This document shows positions 51,247 through 59,710 of a stretch of 64,000 nucleotides of DNA, one piece after another (within the stretch, counting starts at the first letter, position 1; the number at the start of each line of letters is the position of its first letter). The notes under the pieces were generated by a model. That model saw only the letters and a program-made list of their open reading frames with translations. It was not told where the DNA came from and made no database searches. A program made the translations under genes and the position numbers. This DNA is from Nitrosarchaeum sp. (GTDB taxonomy: Archaea > Thermoproteota > Nitrososphaeria > Nitrososphaerales > Nitrosopumilaceae): contig JAHFUM010000006.1 in the NCBI GenBank assembly GCA_023265135.1, positions 9,232 to 73,231 of the forward strand. Reading direction: 5' to 3'.

Positions 51247-51645
51247 TTGAGTATTGATACTGAATCATGTAAACATCAACCTGTGTATTTTGGTGTAGTC
51301 AACATCAACATAGCTGAAAGAACTATAGGTTCAGTTGATGTATGGCGGTGCGGTGTTTGTAAAAAACGATTTTGTGAGGAAAAACAGCTAGGAATTGAAG
51401 AATTGGCAGATTTGGTAGGAATGCCAAAAATTGATCCGGATGCAAAATGGGGCGTTAGTGTATGTAAATTACAACAAGGAAAATACAAATGGAAATTAAT
51501 CAGAATTAAAGAAAATTCTGAAATTAAACATGAATGTTTAGATGAACAAATTATTTCACTTAAAGTAAAAAATTTCAAAGTTGAAGATGATAGCCATTGG
51601 AGCTTTTTGATAGATGATAATGTCAACAAGGCTGTAGAAATCTAA
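51247..51645 (+). CDS. Uncharacterised protein with cysteine pair
   Basis: TTG at 51247 opens 132 residues. The only motif is WRCGVCKKRFCEEKQLG, a CxxC pair plus a third cysteine, and an earlier CKHQ, together suggesting one zinc site. Beta-rich segments (VYFGVVNINIAERTIGSVDV, YKWKLIRIKENSEI) surround it. It ends directly before the next ATG. Function unknown. Confidence 0.65.
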   Translation: MSIDTESCKHQPVYFGVVNINIAERTIGSVDVWRCGVCKKRFCEEKQLGIEELADLVGMPKIDPDAKWGVSVCKLQQGKYKWKLIRIKENSEIKHECLDEQIISLKVKNFKVEDDSHWSFLIDDNVNKAVEI

Positions 51646-51930
51646 ATGAATCTTAAAGTTCACATTAATAATGTTCATGGAAGCCAGATGGCAGCTAAAA
51701 TAACTGGTATCTTTACTATTGATACTCATTCTTTTAGATTCAGCGCAATTGCATTTGGACGAATTGGAGGTCAAAACATAGGTGCAAAAATTTCCAAAAT
51801 CACTGAAAAAGAGCTGGAGAAACTCGGGTATAATGTAGATGAAGTAATTACTATTTTACAATCAAATCTTCTTCAAGGTGATCTTACTTTGCCAGAAGGA
51901 TTGAAAAGAGAATCTTTTGTAGACGATTAA
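51646..51930 (+). CDS. Uncharacterised 94-residue protein
   Basis: ATG at 51646 follows the previous stop codon immediately. The sequence [59 protein letters not shown], then [20 protein letters not shown] shows strands followed by helices. There is no metal or membrane motif. It overlaps the convergent mtnP by four bases. No family recognised. Confidence 0.7.
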   Translation: MNLKVHINNVHGSQMAAKITGIFTIDTHSFRFSAIAFGRIGGQNIGAKISKITEKELEKLGYNVDEVITILQSNLLQGDLTLPEGLKRESFVDD

Positions 51931-52718
51931 AATTCAGCTTCTTCTAAAGCCCTTGCACATGAGCAACCTCTTGATTTTGGAATTTGACTGATTAAATCTG
52001 TAAGAACTTTTTTTGTTCTCTCTACATTTTTTGATAGTGTCTCCAAAACTTCCTTGGCAGTAACCGGTTTTTCTGCCCATACGTCGTAATCTGTAACTGT
52101 TGAAATTGATGCATAACACATTTGAGCTTCTCTTGCAAGTTGACATTCTGGAACTAGAGTCATTCCAATAATGTCTGCTCCTGTAGTTCTGTAAAATTTT
52201 GATTCAGCTTTGGTAGAAAATCTTGGACCTTCAATGCAAACATATGTACAATCTTTATGGATATGGAGATTTTGTTCCTTTGCAACTTTTGTAATTGATG
52301 ATTGCAATTCTGGACAAAATGGGTCAGCTACAGAAATATGAATGACTCTTCTGTTTTCAGAAAATGAACCGTTTCTTGATTTGGTGAAATCTATGAATTG
52401 GGTAGGCAATGCGAAATGTCCTGGCTCTATATCTTCTTTCAAACTTCCAACTGCTGAAGGCGCAATAATTCTTGTAATGCCTAACTCTTTGAATGCCCAA
52501 ATATTGGCTTTGTAATTAATCAAATGTGGAGGAATGGCATGTTTTTTTCCATGTCTTGGTAAAAATGCAATCTTTCTTCCTTTGAAATTTCCAATCGTGA
52601 TTGAATCAGATGGTTTCCCAAATGGTGTATCTATTGTGACTTCTATTGAATTTTCAAGTATTCCTGAATCATAAATTCCAGTTCCACCAAAAATTCCAAT
52701 TTCTACATCTTTTTCCAT
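51927..52718 (-). CDS. mtnP: S-methyl-5'-thioadenosine phosphorylase
   Basis: This purine phosphorylase-family enzyme splits 5'-methylthioadenosine with phosphate into adenine and methylthioribose 1-phosphate. Signatures are [79 protein letters not shown] and VTDYDVWAE. Length 263. A C-terminal CSCA motif, typical of archaeal MTAPs, is present. The adenine phosphoribosyltransferase gene overlaps at its start, so adenine can be reused. Confidence 0.95.
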   Translation of the reverse strand: MEKDVEIGIFGGTGIYDSGILENSIEVTIDTPFGKPSDSITIGNFKGRKIAFLPRHGKKHAIPPHLINYKANIWAFKELGITRIIAPSAVGSLKEDIEPGHFALPTQFIDFTKSRNGSFSENRRVIHISVADPFCPELQSSITKVAKEQNLHIHKDCTYVCIEGPRFSTKAESKFYRTTGADIIGMTLVPECQLAREAQMCYASISTVTDYDVWAEKPVTAKEVLETLSKNVERTKKVLTDLISQIPKSRGCSCARALEEAEF

Positions 52719-53230
52719 TAGTATCTTACCAATGATTTACAGTTGTATTGATTGATACCTTTCATTCCGTTTAGTTCGGTTAATTCTATTATGAATGCGA
52801 ATCCTGTAACTTTGCCACCTACTTTTTCTATTAATTTTGCAGATGCTTTTGCAGTTCCACCAGTTGCAAGTAAATCATCACAAATCAGGATTTTTTGTCC
52901 TTTGCTGATAAGGTCTTTCTGAATTTCGATTGTATCTTGACCGTATTCAATTTTGTATGACAGTTTAGTAGTTTTGCCTGGGAGTTTTCCTGCTTTTCTA
53001 ATCATGATCATTCCTTTGTTGTATCTAGTAGCTAATACACAAGCCAGTAAGAATCCTCTGGATTCTATGCCTGCAAATAAATCGACATCTTTGGGATGAA
53101 AATATTTTGAAAACTCATCTGCAATAAATGACAATGCTGATGGATCTTTTAATATTGGACTGAAATCTCGAAATAATATTCCTTTTTTAGGAAAATTTGG
53201 GAAGTCTAGTATTTTTTCTTTAAGATTCAT
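52718..53230 (-). CDS. apt: Adenine phosphoribosyltransferase
   Basis: Apt makes AMP from adenine and PRPP. The 170 residues include the PRPP-binding loop [50 protein letters not shown] and the flexible-loop [21 protein letters not shown]. Its ATG at 53230 heads a two-gene operon with mtnP (1-base overlap), which releases adenine. The large exported gene lies 39 bases upstream on the same strand. Confidence 0.96.
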   Translation of the reverse strand: MNLKEKILDFPNFPKKGILFRDFSPILKDPSALSFIADEFSKYFHPKDVDLFAGIESRGFLLACVLATRYNKGMIMIRKAGKLPGKTTKLSYKIEYGQDTIEIQKDLISKGQKILICDDLLATGGTAKASAKLIEKVGGKVTGFAFIIELTELNGMKGINQYNCKSLVRY

Positions 53231-53269
53231 ATCTTGAATTCAAAATAGGTGGAATAAAATTGTTTGAAG

Positions 53270-55441
53270 TTATTTTATAATAAAAGTTGTTTCAGCAGTA
53301 TTTTGTGCATCTTTTGCTTTGAAAGTATATGTTCCAGGGATCGTATCTTTTGGAATAAACCATGGTTGTTTAATTTCTCCTTTGCCTGAGGCAGGAAATG
53401 TCAGTGTATCGATTACATTGCCACTTGATGATATGATTTCAATTTTTACTGTTTGAAGTGCGTTAATTACTTTAATATCCAGACTTTTTCCGAATCCTGG
53501 AATTTCTATGCCTTGAACGACAGAAATTACAAGCCCTTCTTCTTTAGCTACTACCACTTCAAACTCAATCTTGTCGAAATTTGAACCGCTTTGAGCATCA
53601 ATTGTCCATGTGCCTGGTTTTGCTTTAGAGGGCACTCTTAATCCGACATCCTCAATTTTTCCTTTTTTATCTGAAAATGTTTCTGCCTTTTTCCATTCGT
53701 TTCCATCAGGGTCAATCAATGAGATTGTGATGAGTGCATTTGGATTTGTTTCTCCTAAAACTAAAATTGGTTCTCCTGGTAAATATTCTAATTTTGTAGT
53801 ACTTATTTTAATGTCTCCAGATCCTGTTTGTAATCCAACTGTAAATACTGCGGACGTTTTTGTTGAACCTTTATTGACAACAATTGTGTATACTCCAGAT
53901 GGATATCCGTTAAGATCCAAGATGTAATTTTTCTTTCCATCTTGCTCTAGTGTAATGGGAATTACACTGCTACCATCTGCAAATACTTTTGGTTTATCTG
54001 ATGGATCGATAACTAGCATACTTAGTTTATCTGATGGTTTTCCAGATAATGATATGGTTGCATTTTCTATAGACTTGTAATTTAATTTATCAAATTCTAC
54101 ATTTATTGGAATTGAAGGAAGTTCTCCCAATCCCACAAAAGCAAATTCTTTCTGTCCATCTTGTGAAGCAATCAGTGTCCACGTGCCCTCTTTGTCCACG
54201 TTTGCTACTGTTGGATATTCAATTTCAACAATTCCTGACTCATTAACTTGAATGACATCTGAAAATTTTTCATCTCCGAGTGGATCTTTTAAAATTATTT
54301 CTAATGCTTTGTTTGGTAGTGCAGTACCATTAAATTTTATAGTTTCTCCAGGAAAAAATTCTAGATTAATTGGCGTTATGATAATTGACTTGGATGATTC
54401 TATGATCCAAGATGCTGAAATTTCGTCTCTACCATCAGAAATAACTGCACTATATCTTCCAAATGGCGCATCTACAGGCACTATGATTGGCTCAACATTC
54501 CATTCTCCTTTAGAATCTACTTTTGCAGTTCTTGTGTTGATAACTTTTTCATCTGCATCTTTGATTGTTGCAGTAATTCCACTATTGGGTTGAGCTGTGC
54601 CTGAAACTTCTATAAAGTCACCTCTGTGCAATATTTTTGGAATTCCTTTGATTGTAAGTTTTGTATTTTCAGTAGGTGGTATTCTGCTTTCTGCTTCTCC
54701 TATTCTTAGACTGATCTTCTTTTCATGTCCTGCTTTATCTTTAATAGAAAAATCAACTCTGTCAGCTTTTTGATCTTCTGGAATTTTTACCGTACTGATA
54801 AAAAAACCATTTTGATCTGATTCAAAAGTTCCAATTTTGTTTGTATTTATGTAAAAATCGAATTGTTGCAGTGCTCCAAAATTATCTCCCGTAACTCTAA
54901 TTGTCGAACCAACGTTTGGTTTATCTGGAATTAATCTAAATACCGAGTCAGATAAAATTCCATCACCTGAATTTTCCTCTGTCTGATTTTTGATATCGAT
55001 TGGCTTTGGTAATTCTTTTGGAATAGTTTTTGCAGTTTCAATGAGTTTTTCGTTTTTACCAAGTGCTTTCCAATTTACTTCAGGCTTTACCTTATCTGTC
55101 TTGATCCCAATTTTAATAGATTCTCCAGGTTTGACAGATTCTGAAGATGTGAAAACTATGACTCCCTGAGGTGTTTTTTCACCACTCCAACCACTCTCTG
55201 TTTTAAACGATTTAAAATTAGTTCCGCTGTCTAACCAAATTCTAAATGTACTTACATCTTCATTCCCATTATTTGTAAATTCAATGATGGTAGTTTCTTC
55301 ATATGAAAAACTTTTTGCATTAACTGTTTCTGTAGCATATGCATTAATTGGAATGATAATTGCTACTGTTAAACATAATAGAACTAAGGGAAGGAAAACT
55401 CCTCTCACAGAGGACTTGCTCATACGCTCAAGTTTCTTCAT
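53270..55441 (-). CDS. Large exported protein with repeated immunoglobulin-like domains
   Basis: The 723-residue protein has a signal peptide (hydrophobic VFLPLVLLCLTVAIIIPINAYA). Several beta-sandwich-like modules of about 90 residues follow, with recurring segments such as FFPGETIKFNGTALPNKALE, LPGEPILVLGETNPNALITI and HRGDFIEVSGTAQPNSGI, each ending in GTW- or GVYT-type strands. It is therefore an extracellular or S-layer-associated protein. ATG at 55441 or 55423 can serve as start. No transmembrane anchor at the C-terminus is seen. Function is unknown; adhesion or cell-surface structure is inference. Confidence 0.85.
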   Translation of the reverse strand: MKKLERMSKSSVRGVFLPLVLLCLTVAIIIPINAYATETVNAKSFSYEETTIIEFTNNGNEDVSTFRIWLDSGTNFKSFKTESGWSGEKTPQGVIVFTSSESVKPGESIKIGIKTDKVKPEVNWKALGKNEKLIETAKTIPKELPKPIDIKNQTEENSGDGILSDSVFRLIPDKPNVGSTIRVTGDNFGALQQFDFYINTNKIGTFESDQNGFFISTVKIPEDQKADRVDFSIKDKAGHEKKISLRIGEAESRIPPTENTKLTIKGIPKILHRGDFIEVSGTAQPNSGITATIKDADEKVINTRTAKVDSKGEWNVEPIIVPVDAPFGRYSAVISDGRDEISASWIIESSKSIIITPINLEFFPGETIKFNGTALPNKALEIILKDPLGDEKFSDVIQVNESGIVEIEYPTVANVDKEGTWTLIASQDGQKEFAFVGLGELPSIPINVEFDKLNYKSIENATISLSGKPSDKLSMLVIDPSDKPKVFADGSSVIPITLEQDGKKNYILDLNGYPSGVYTIVVNKGSTKTSAVFTVGLQTGSGDIKISTTKLEYLPGEPILVLGETNPNALITISLIDPDGNEWKKAETFSDKKGKIEDVGLRVPSKAKPGTWTIDAQSGSNFDKIEFEVVVAKEEGLVISVVQGIEIPGFGKSLDIKVINALQTVKIEIISSSGNVIDTLTFPASGKGEIKQPWFIPKDTIPGTYTFKAKDAQNTAETTFIIK

Positions 55442-55522
55442 CTCTCAATTAAACCTTAAAGGATATTTTACTGCTTTTGTATTTGTAATGGCGGTACTTT
55501 TCATTAGCAAACTTCTTTAATC

Positions 55523-57616
55523 TTAAACTCTGGCCCTTTGAAATTTAGCCAAATCTGACTTTGTAAGAACATTCTGATACTGTCGTATTCTTTCAGCAAT
55601 TAATCTGTATAATGATCTAAATTGGTCCTTGGTTTTATCTGACAAGAAATCTGTCTCTTCTAAGGTGATTTTTTCACAAATATATCGTGTTATTTCTTCA
55701 TTGTCGAATTGACCCCAATAGTCATCCCTGTGATCCTCCCAAATTTTTTTCAAACTCTCCAAAACTCCTTTCCTTTCCTTTGAGGTAACATCGCGAGGGA
55801 TGAGATTTGAATAACCCTCTTTTCTCAATCTAATTTCATATGTTTGATTAACAGCATACAGATAATCTTCTAGAACCATATAATCCTCAATTGACTCTAA
55901 ATTCTTTCCTTCTCTCTCAAAAAATATTGTTTGAATTGGTGAGAATTCATTTGATACTAACTGAGCTGAAATTTGTTTAGATTCTTCTGAATTATCCAAT
56001 AAAATAAATGTCCTATACCCATGATTTCTGTAAAAAATTGCTAGAGGTAATACTGAATTTTTGTTGTATGCAGCTACCACATTTAGTGGATTCATTGAAA
56101 TATTTGGATCTTGTAAAAATTTATCAAAAGCATTTAGGTACATTGCATCAGACATTGTTTCTACAATTATCACTGGTCTGGAATTAGTTCCAATCTCTCT
56201 GTCTACAATCGATTCAACTAATCCTCTGGATAAACCGTATAGAATAGGAGTTAGAGTTTTATCATCTGCATTCCAGTAATCATAAAAAATTTTACTAAGA
56301 TGTTTTCGTTTATCTAATTCTACTACCAGTAAGTTTCCAGGTGTGTAATCAAAAATCATGAATGGTGAATGAGTAGCATACAAAACTTGATTTGATCCTG
56401 CCAAATTCTTCAATAAATCTGAAATTCCTCTCTGCTGTGTAGGGTGAAGATTTCTTGCAGGCTCGTCAAGAAGCAATATGGCTTCTTTTAACTCAGCCCT
56501 TTGTGTCTCTGCTGCAAAGTTTACAATAAAAGAAAATGTCCATTTGAATCCCTCAGCTCTTCTATTTAACAAACCTGTATTTGTTACAGTTCCATCACGA
56601 TGAATGTCTGAAATTACAACACTCATAATATTTCCTGGATTGTATCTCAAATCAACATGGATTGGGTCTCCTTTCCATGCTGGATTTAATTTCTTAGTTA
56701 ATCTGTTACTTGCAGTATTGAGAAGTTTGATGCATTTTGATGGTGTACCTTTGACTTCATCTAGTGCTTTAATGTCCAATTCTGCTAAATAGAAAAGATT
56801 TCTTACAGTTTCAGCCTTGTCAAATTCCTCAACAAATTCAATGGAATTTGCCCACTCTCCTTTTTCCTCTCGAAGATATTCATTTAGATTGATATTGCCG
56901 TAGATTTTTTTGTAATCTGAAAAATATACAAAACGAGGATGCAATTCTGATGCAATAAAGTTATCCAAAGCTGATTTTTCACTCTCTCCACTTAGAAGTT
57001 TAGAAAACTGATTTTCAGGACTTTCATAGATCTTTTCCCACTCTTCGATAACTTTTGGTTCTTGTACTGCAATTACGTGGAATTGATTGCTAAATTCTGC
57101 CATTCCACTATCGAAGACTTCCTGATTTTTCGGTGAAGGACCTTCAAATAATCTTGTATCAATTTGAATTCTAAGATGATTTGGAATTGTATCTAAAAAA
57201 TTTAATATTTGTTTTGAAAAATTTTCCCAAGAGTTTATCTCTCTATTTTTCTCTTCACTAATTTGAATATCTTCAAATTCATATTGGACTTTGGGTTTTT
57301 TATTAGTTCTAAATAATTTTATTCTCTTTATTTCAGGCAAACCCGGAAATGCTTGTTTAAGTAATCTGATTTCATTTGAACTTAATTCAAAATCTCCTTC
57401 TGCTAGTATGACTTCTCCTTTGAGTTCTTCTGATAGTTCATCACAAAGATCTAATTCTGAAACCCTCTCATCCCTATTCAATAAAGTCAGTGCTTGAAGA
57501 ATTGTTGTTTTTCCACTCTCATTTCTTCCAACAAAAGCTGCTAAATCACCAACCGTAATTTCGCCGGAATCATGAATGCAACGATATGCTCTAACTCTAA
57601 ATTTTCTAAGTCGCAT
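55523..57616 (-). CDS. OLD-family ATP-dependent nuclease
   Basis: The 697-residue protein combines a RecF-like ABC ATPase with a Toprim nuclease domain. Walker A is FVGRNESGKTTIL (residues 28-40), the later ATPase part has ILLLDEPARNLHPTQQRGI and NQVLYATHSPFM, and the Toprim region begins RPVIIVETMSDAMYLN with FILLDNSEESK. This is a class 1 OLD protein without a UvrD-like gaj partner next to it. OLD proteins are associated with phage defence and DNA processing. The gene is isolated between the surface-protein and an exported gene. Confidence 0.9.
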   Translation of the reverse strand: MRLRKFRVRAYRCIHDSGEITVGDLAAFVGRNESGKTTILQALTLLNRDERVSELDLCDELSEELKGEVILAEGDFELSSNEIRLLKQAFPGLPEIKRIKLFRTNKKPKVQYEFEDIQISEEKNREINSWENFSKQILNFLDTIPNHLRIQIDTRLFEGPSPKNQEVFDSGMAEFSNQFHVIAVQEPKVIEEWEKIYESPENQFSKLLSGESEKSALDNFIASELHPRFVYFSDYKKIYGNINLNEYLREEKGEWANSIEFVEEFDKAETVRNLFYLAELDIKALDEVKGTPSKCIKLLNTASNRLTKKLNPAWKGDPIHVDLRYNPGNIMSVVISDIHRDGTVTNTGLLNRRAEGFKWTFSFIVNFAAETQRAELKEAILLLDEPARNLHPTQQRGISDLLKNLAGSNQVLYATHSPFMIFDYTPGNLLVVELDKRKHLSKIFYDYWNADDKTLTPILYGLSRGLVESIVDREIGTNSRPVIIVETMSDAMYLNAFDKFLQDPNISMNPLNVVAAYNKNSVLPLAIFYRNHGYRTFILLDNSEESKQISAQLVSNEFSPIQTIFFEREGKNLESIEDYMVLEDYLYAVNQTYEIRLRKEGYSNLIPRDVTSKERKGVLESLKKIWEDHRDDYWGQFDNEEITRYICEKITLEETDFLSDKTKDQFRSLYRLIAERIRQYQNVLTKSDLAKFQRARV

Positions 57617-57720
57617 CTAGCAATATTTAGTCGGCTCCGATTTAACTCATTCGTCATATTTATCACAAGCATTGGAATTTTGCTAAATAGATATAAGGGA
57701 ATTACAGCTGAAAAAACGAA

Positions 57721-58179
57721 ATGGCAACTGGATTGGCATATGTTGTATTTATTTTGCCTATTGTACTTTCAATTGCTTTTGGCTCTATAGTTATGGCAGA
57801 TGTTCTTCAATCACCTGACAGAAAACTAAACATGTGGCCTGCTGACACAGACACCCTAAATCATGATAAATCAATTAAGATAATTGGATTGGAAAAACAG
57901 TATCTTGTTTCCACGCCAATTGAATTACAGGTGAAAATAGATAACTCTGTTTTTGATTGCGGTGATCTATATGTCACCATTTACTCTGAAAAACACACAG
58001 TAATTACACAAAGTGGATTTTTCAAGCAATGTTTTGTTCAAAATAACGCCCTTTTGCCTATTGACGATGAGTTTTCTGAAAAAATAGATGCTCCCGGGGA
58101 ATATGAGTTAGTCGTGAAAATGAGCGATCCAAATCAAAAGAGTAGTATATCAGCAAGTGAAAAATTTACTATTAAATAG
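57721..58179 (+). CDS. Exported beta-sandwich protein of unknown function
   Basis: The 152-residue protein starts with a signal anchor (GLAYVVFILPIVLSIAFGSIVM). A beta-rich domain follows: IKIIGLEKQYLVSTPIELQVKI, CGDLYVTIYSEKHTVITQSG, EYELVVKMSDPNQK. The middle has a cysteine pair (FDCG and FKQCF) that may form a disulfide. The IELQVKI and GEYELVVKM strands resemble an Ig-like fold. No specific role is seen. Confidence 0.82.
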   Translation: MATGLAYVVFILPIVLSIAFGSIVMADVLQSPDRKLNMWPADTDTLNHDKSIKIIGLEKQYLVSTPIELQVKIDNSVFDCGDLYVTIYSEKHTVITQSGFFKQCFVQNNALLPIDDEFSEKIDAPGEYELVVKMSDPNQKSSISASEKFTIK

Positions 58180-58228
58180 GAATGAAATCATGTATGATTA
58201 GGAGTTATATTAAAAATTAGGTGATTTG

Positions 58229-59074
58229 ATGGCAAAGAAAAAAGATAAACTATCTGAGGATATGGCAATACAAGAATCTAAAGAAAAGAAACCAACAAAG
58301 GAACTAGCTAAAGAAAAAAAACCAGCAAAGGAACTAGCTAAAGAAAAGAAACCAACAAAAGAGATAGTCAAAGAAAAAAAACCAGCAAAGGAACTAGCTA
58401 AAGAAAAGAAACCAACAAAAGAGATAGTCAAAGAAAAGAAACCAACAAAGGAACTAGCTAAAGAAAAGAAACCAACAAAAGAGATAGTCAAAGAAAAGAA
58501 ACCAACAAAGGAACTAGCTAAAGAAAAGAAACCAACAAAGGAACTAGCTAAAGAAAAGAAACCAACAAAAAAAGAACCACTGCCTAAAGAAAAAAAGCTA
58601 ACAAAGAAAGAACTGGAAGAAATTAAAAAAGAAGCTGAAAAAACATTAGAAGAAGAATTAGAAGAACAACTAACTGACGAAGAGATTGAAAATTTCCAAA
58701 TTGAGAAAGTTGACATGGAAAGACTCACAAACAAAATCTGTGATGTTTTAGCCGAACGTGAATCTCAAGGAATGTTTCAAAGTGAATTATGGAAAAAACT
58801 TAAACTTACAAGTAGAGATGGTTCTAGACTTGCATTAAAACTAGAAAGAATGGGAACTATTTACAGAGAAAAGATTCTAGACAAAGGCCGTTGGACATAC
58901 AAATTAATTCTTAAAAAGACACCCATTAGCACTCTGTCAATTGAGAATGCGCCTTGCCTTGTTTGTCCTGTGGAACAAAAGTGTTCACTTGAAGGAGAAA
59001 TCAGTCCTCGTAATTGTCAATTTATTGAAGACTGGGTACTTGCTGACATGAAAAAACCTGCGAAAGTCAAATGA
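58229..59074 (+). CDS. RPC34-like transcription/RNA polymerase subunit homologue
   Basis: ATG at 58229 gives 281 residues. The first 17 residues are followed by ten 10-residue repeats (KEKKPTKELA-like), then a lysine- and glutamate-rich helix. Residues about 170-235 form a winged helix (MERLTNKICDVLAERESQ, LWKKLKLTSRDGSRLALKLERM). The C-terminal motif APCLVCPVEQKC ... ISPRNC has cysteines at 243, 246, 252 and 263. A winged helix plus this iron-sulfur type motif is the pattern of RPC34/RPC6, known in Crenarchaeota and Thaumarchaeota. Its precise role in archaeal transcription is not established here. It overlaps ftsJ by four bases. Confidence 0.87.
   Translation: MAKKKDKLSEDMAIQESKEKKPTKELAKEKKPAKELAKEKKPTKEIVKEKKPAKELAKEKKPTKEIVKEKKPTKELAKEKKPTKEIVKEKKPTKELAKEKKPTKELAKEKKPTKKEPLPKEKKLTKKELEEIKKEAEKTLEEELEEQLTDEEIENFQIEKVDMERLTNKICDVLAERESQGMFQSELWKKLKLTSRDGSRLALKLERMGTIYREKILDKGRWTYKLILKKTPISTLSIENAPCLVCPVEQKCSLEGEISPRNCQFIEDWVLADMKKPAKVK
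58280..58579 (+). repeat. Ten in-frame 30-bp tandem repeats
   Basis: Ten nearly identical 30-base units encode KEKKPTKELA, KEKKPAKELA, KEKKPTKEIV or KEKKPTKKEP variants. The T-A and ELA-EIV changes alternate in a patchwork. The tract lies in the N-terminus of the RPC34-like gene and also creates a long false frame on the opposite strand. Confidence 0.97.
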
Positions 59075-59664
59075 AGCTTATAGATGCACGACGAGATCAA
59101 TATCGAAAATTAGCTCACGAACAAGGATTTCGAAGTAGGGCTGCGTACAAACTCAAACAACTAAATCATTCTTATCGAATAATTGGACCTGGATTTTATG
59201 TTCTTGATTTGGGGTGTGCGCCTGGTGGTTGGACTCAAATGGCAGTCAAATTGGTCGGCAACAAAGGCAAGGTCATGGGTATTGATACATCATATGTAGA
59301 AGAAATTCCTGGGGCTCATATTATTAGAGAAAATATTGAAAACGAGTTTACAGTTGATGAAATTTTATCTTATTTTGAAAGAAAAGTTAATGCTGTAATA
59401 TGTGATCTTTCTCCACAAATTACTGGTAACTGGACTGTTGATCACGCAATACAAATTTCATTGAATTATGAATGTGCAAAAATTATGGACAAAGTTTTAA
59501 TGCATAGAGGAAATGCAATCTTCAAAGTTTTTGACGGGGAATACTCGATGGAATTTAAGGACTATATCAAAAAAAAATTTGCAAGAATAAATCTTACAAA
59601 GCCTGAAGCAAGCAGAAAACAAAGCAGTGAATTATACTATGTCTGCTTGGGATTTACTGGCTGA
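59071..59664 (+). CDS. FtsJ/RrmJ-type 2'-O-ribose methyltransferase
   Basis: The 197-residue SAM-dependent enzyme methylates 23S rRNA (or tRNA) ribose. Motifs are YKLKQLNHSYRI, VLDLGCAPGGWTQMAV (SAM site), ICDLSPQITGNW, and IFKVFDGEYSMEF, with the K-D-K-E catalytic tetrad expected in RRAAYKL, VICDLS, IFKVF and SRKQSSELYYV. The tail SSELYYVCLGFTG is encoded by a segment duplicated 1.4 kb downstream. The start overlaps the RPC34-like gene. Confidence 0.94.
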   Translation: MKLIDARRDQYRKLAHEQGFRSRAAYKLKQLNHSYRIIGPGFYVLDLGCAPGGWTQMAVKLVGNKGKVMGIDTSYVEEIPGAHIIRENIENEFTVDEILSYFERKVNAVICDLSPQITGNWTVDHAIQISLNYECAKIMDKVLMHRGNAIFKVFDGEYSMEFKDYIKKKFARINLTKPEASRKQSSELYYVCLGFTG

Positions 59665-59705
59665 TCTTCGAAGACTGATTATTTCATTTATACTGGTGTT
59701 TATTC
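59614..59705 (+). repeat. Direct repeat copy A at the ftsJ 3' end
   Basis: This 92-base segment encodes the ftsJ C-terminus and 41 bases beyond its stop. It is roughly 85% identical, in aligned columns, to 61032-61120. On the minus strand it preserves a decayed relative of the trm1 tail (PVNPKQ followed by T and stop), out of frame with the part before it by a two-base loss. Confidence 0.85.
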
Positions 59706-59710
59706 AGTTT

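Noticed and set aside
58280-58579. Regular direct repeats as a possible CRISPR array
   Set aside because: The units are contiguous, in frame and have no spacers.
58210-58734. Long minus-strand frame of repeated SFVGFFSLAS type
   Set aside because: It is the reverse complement of the lysine-rich repeats of the RPC34-like gene; the 30-bp unit simply lacks stops in that frame.
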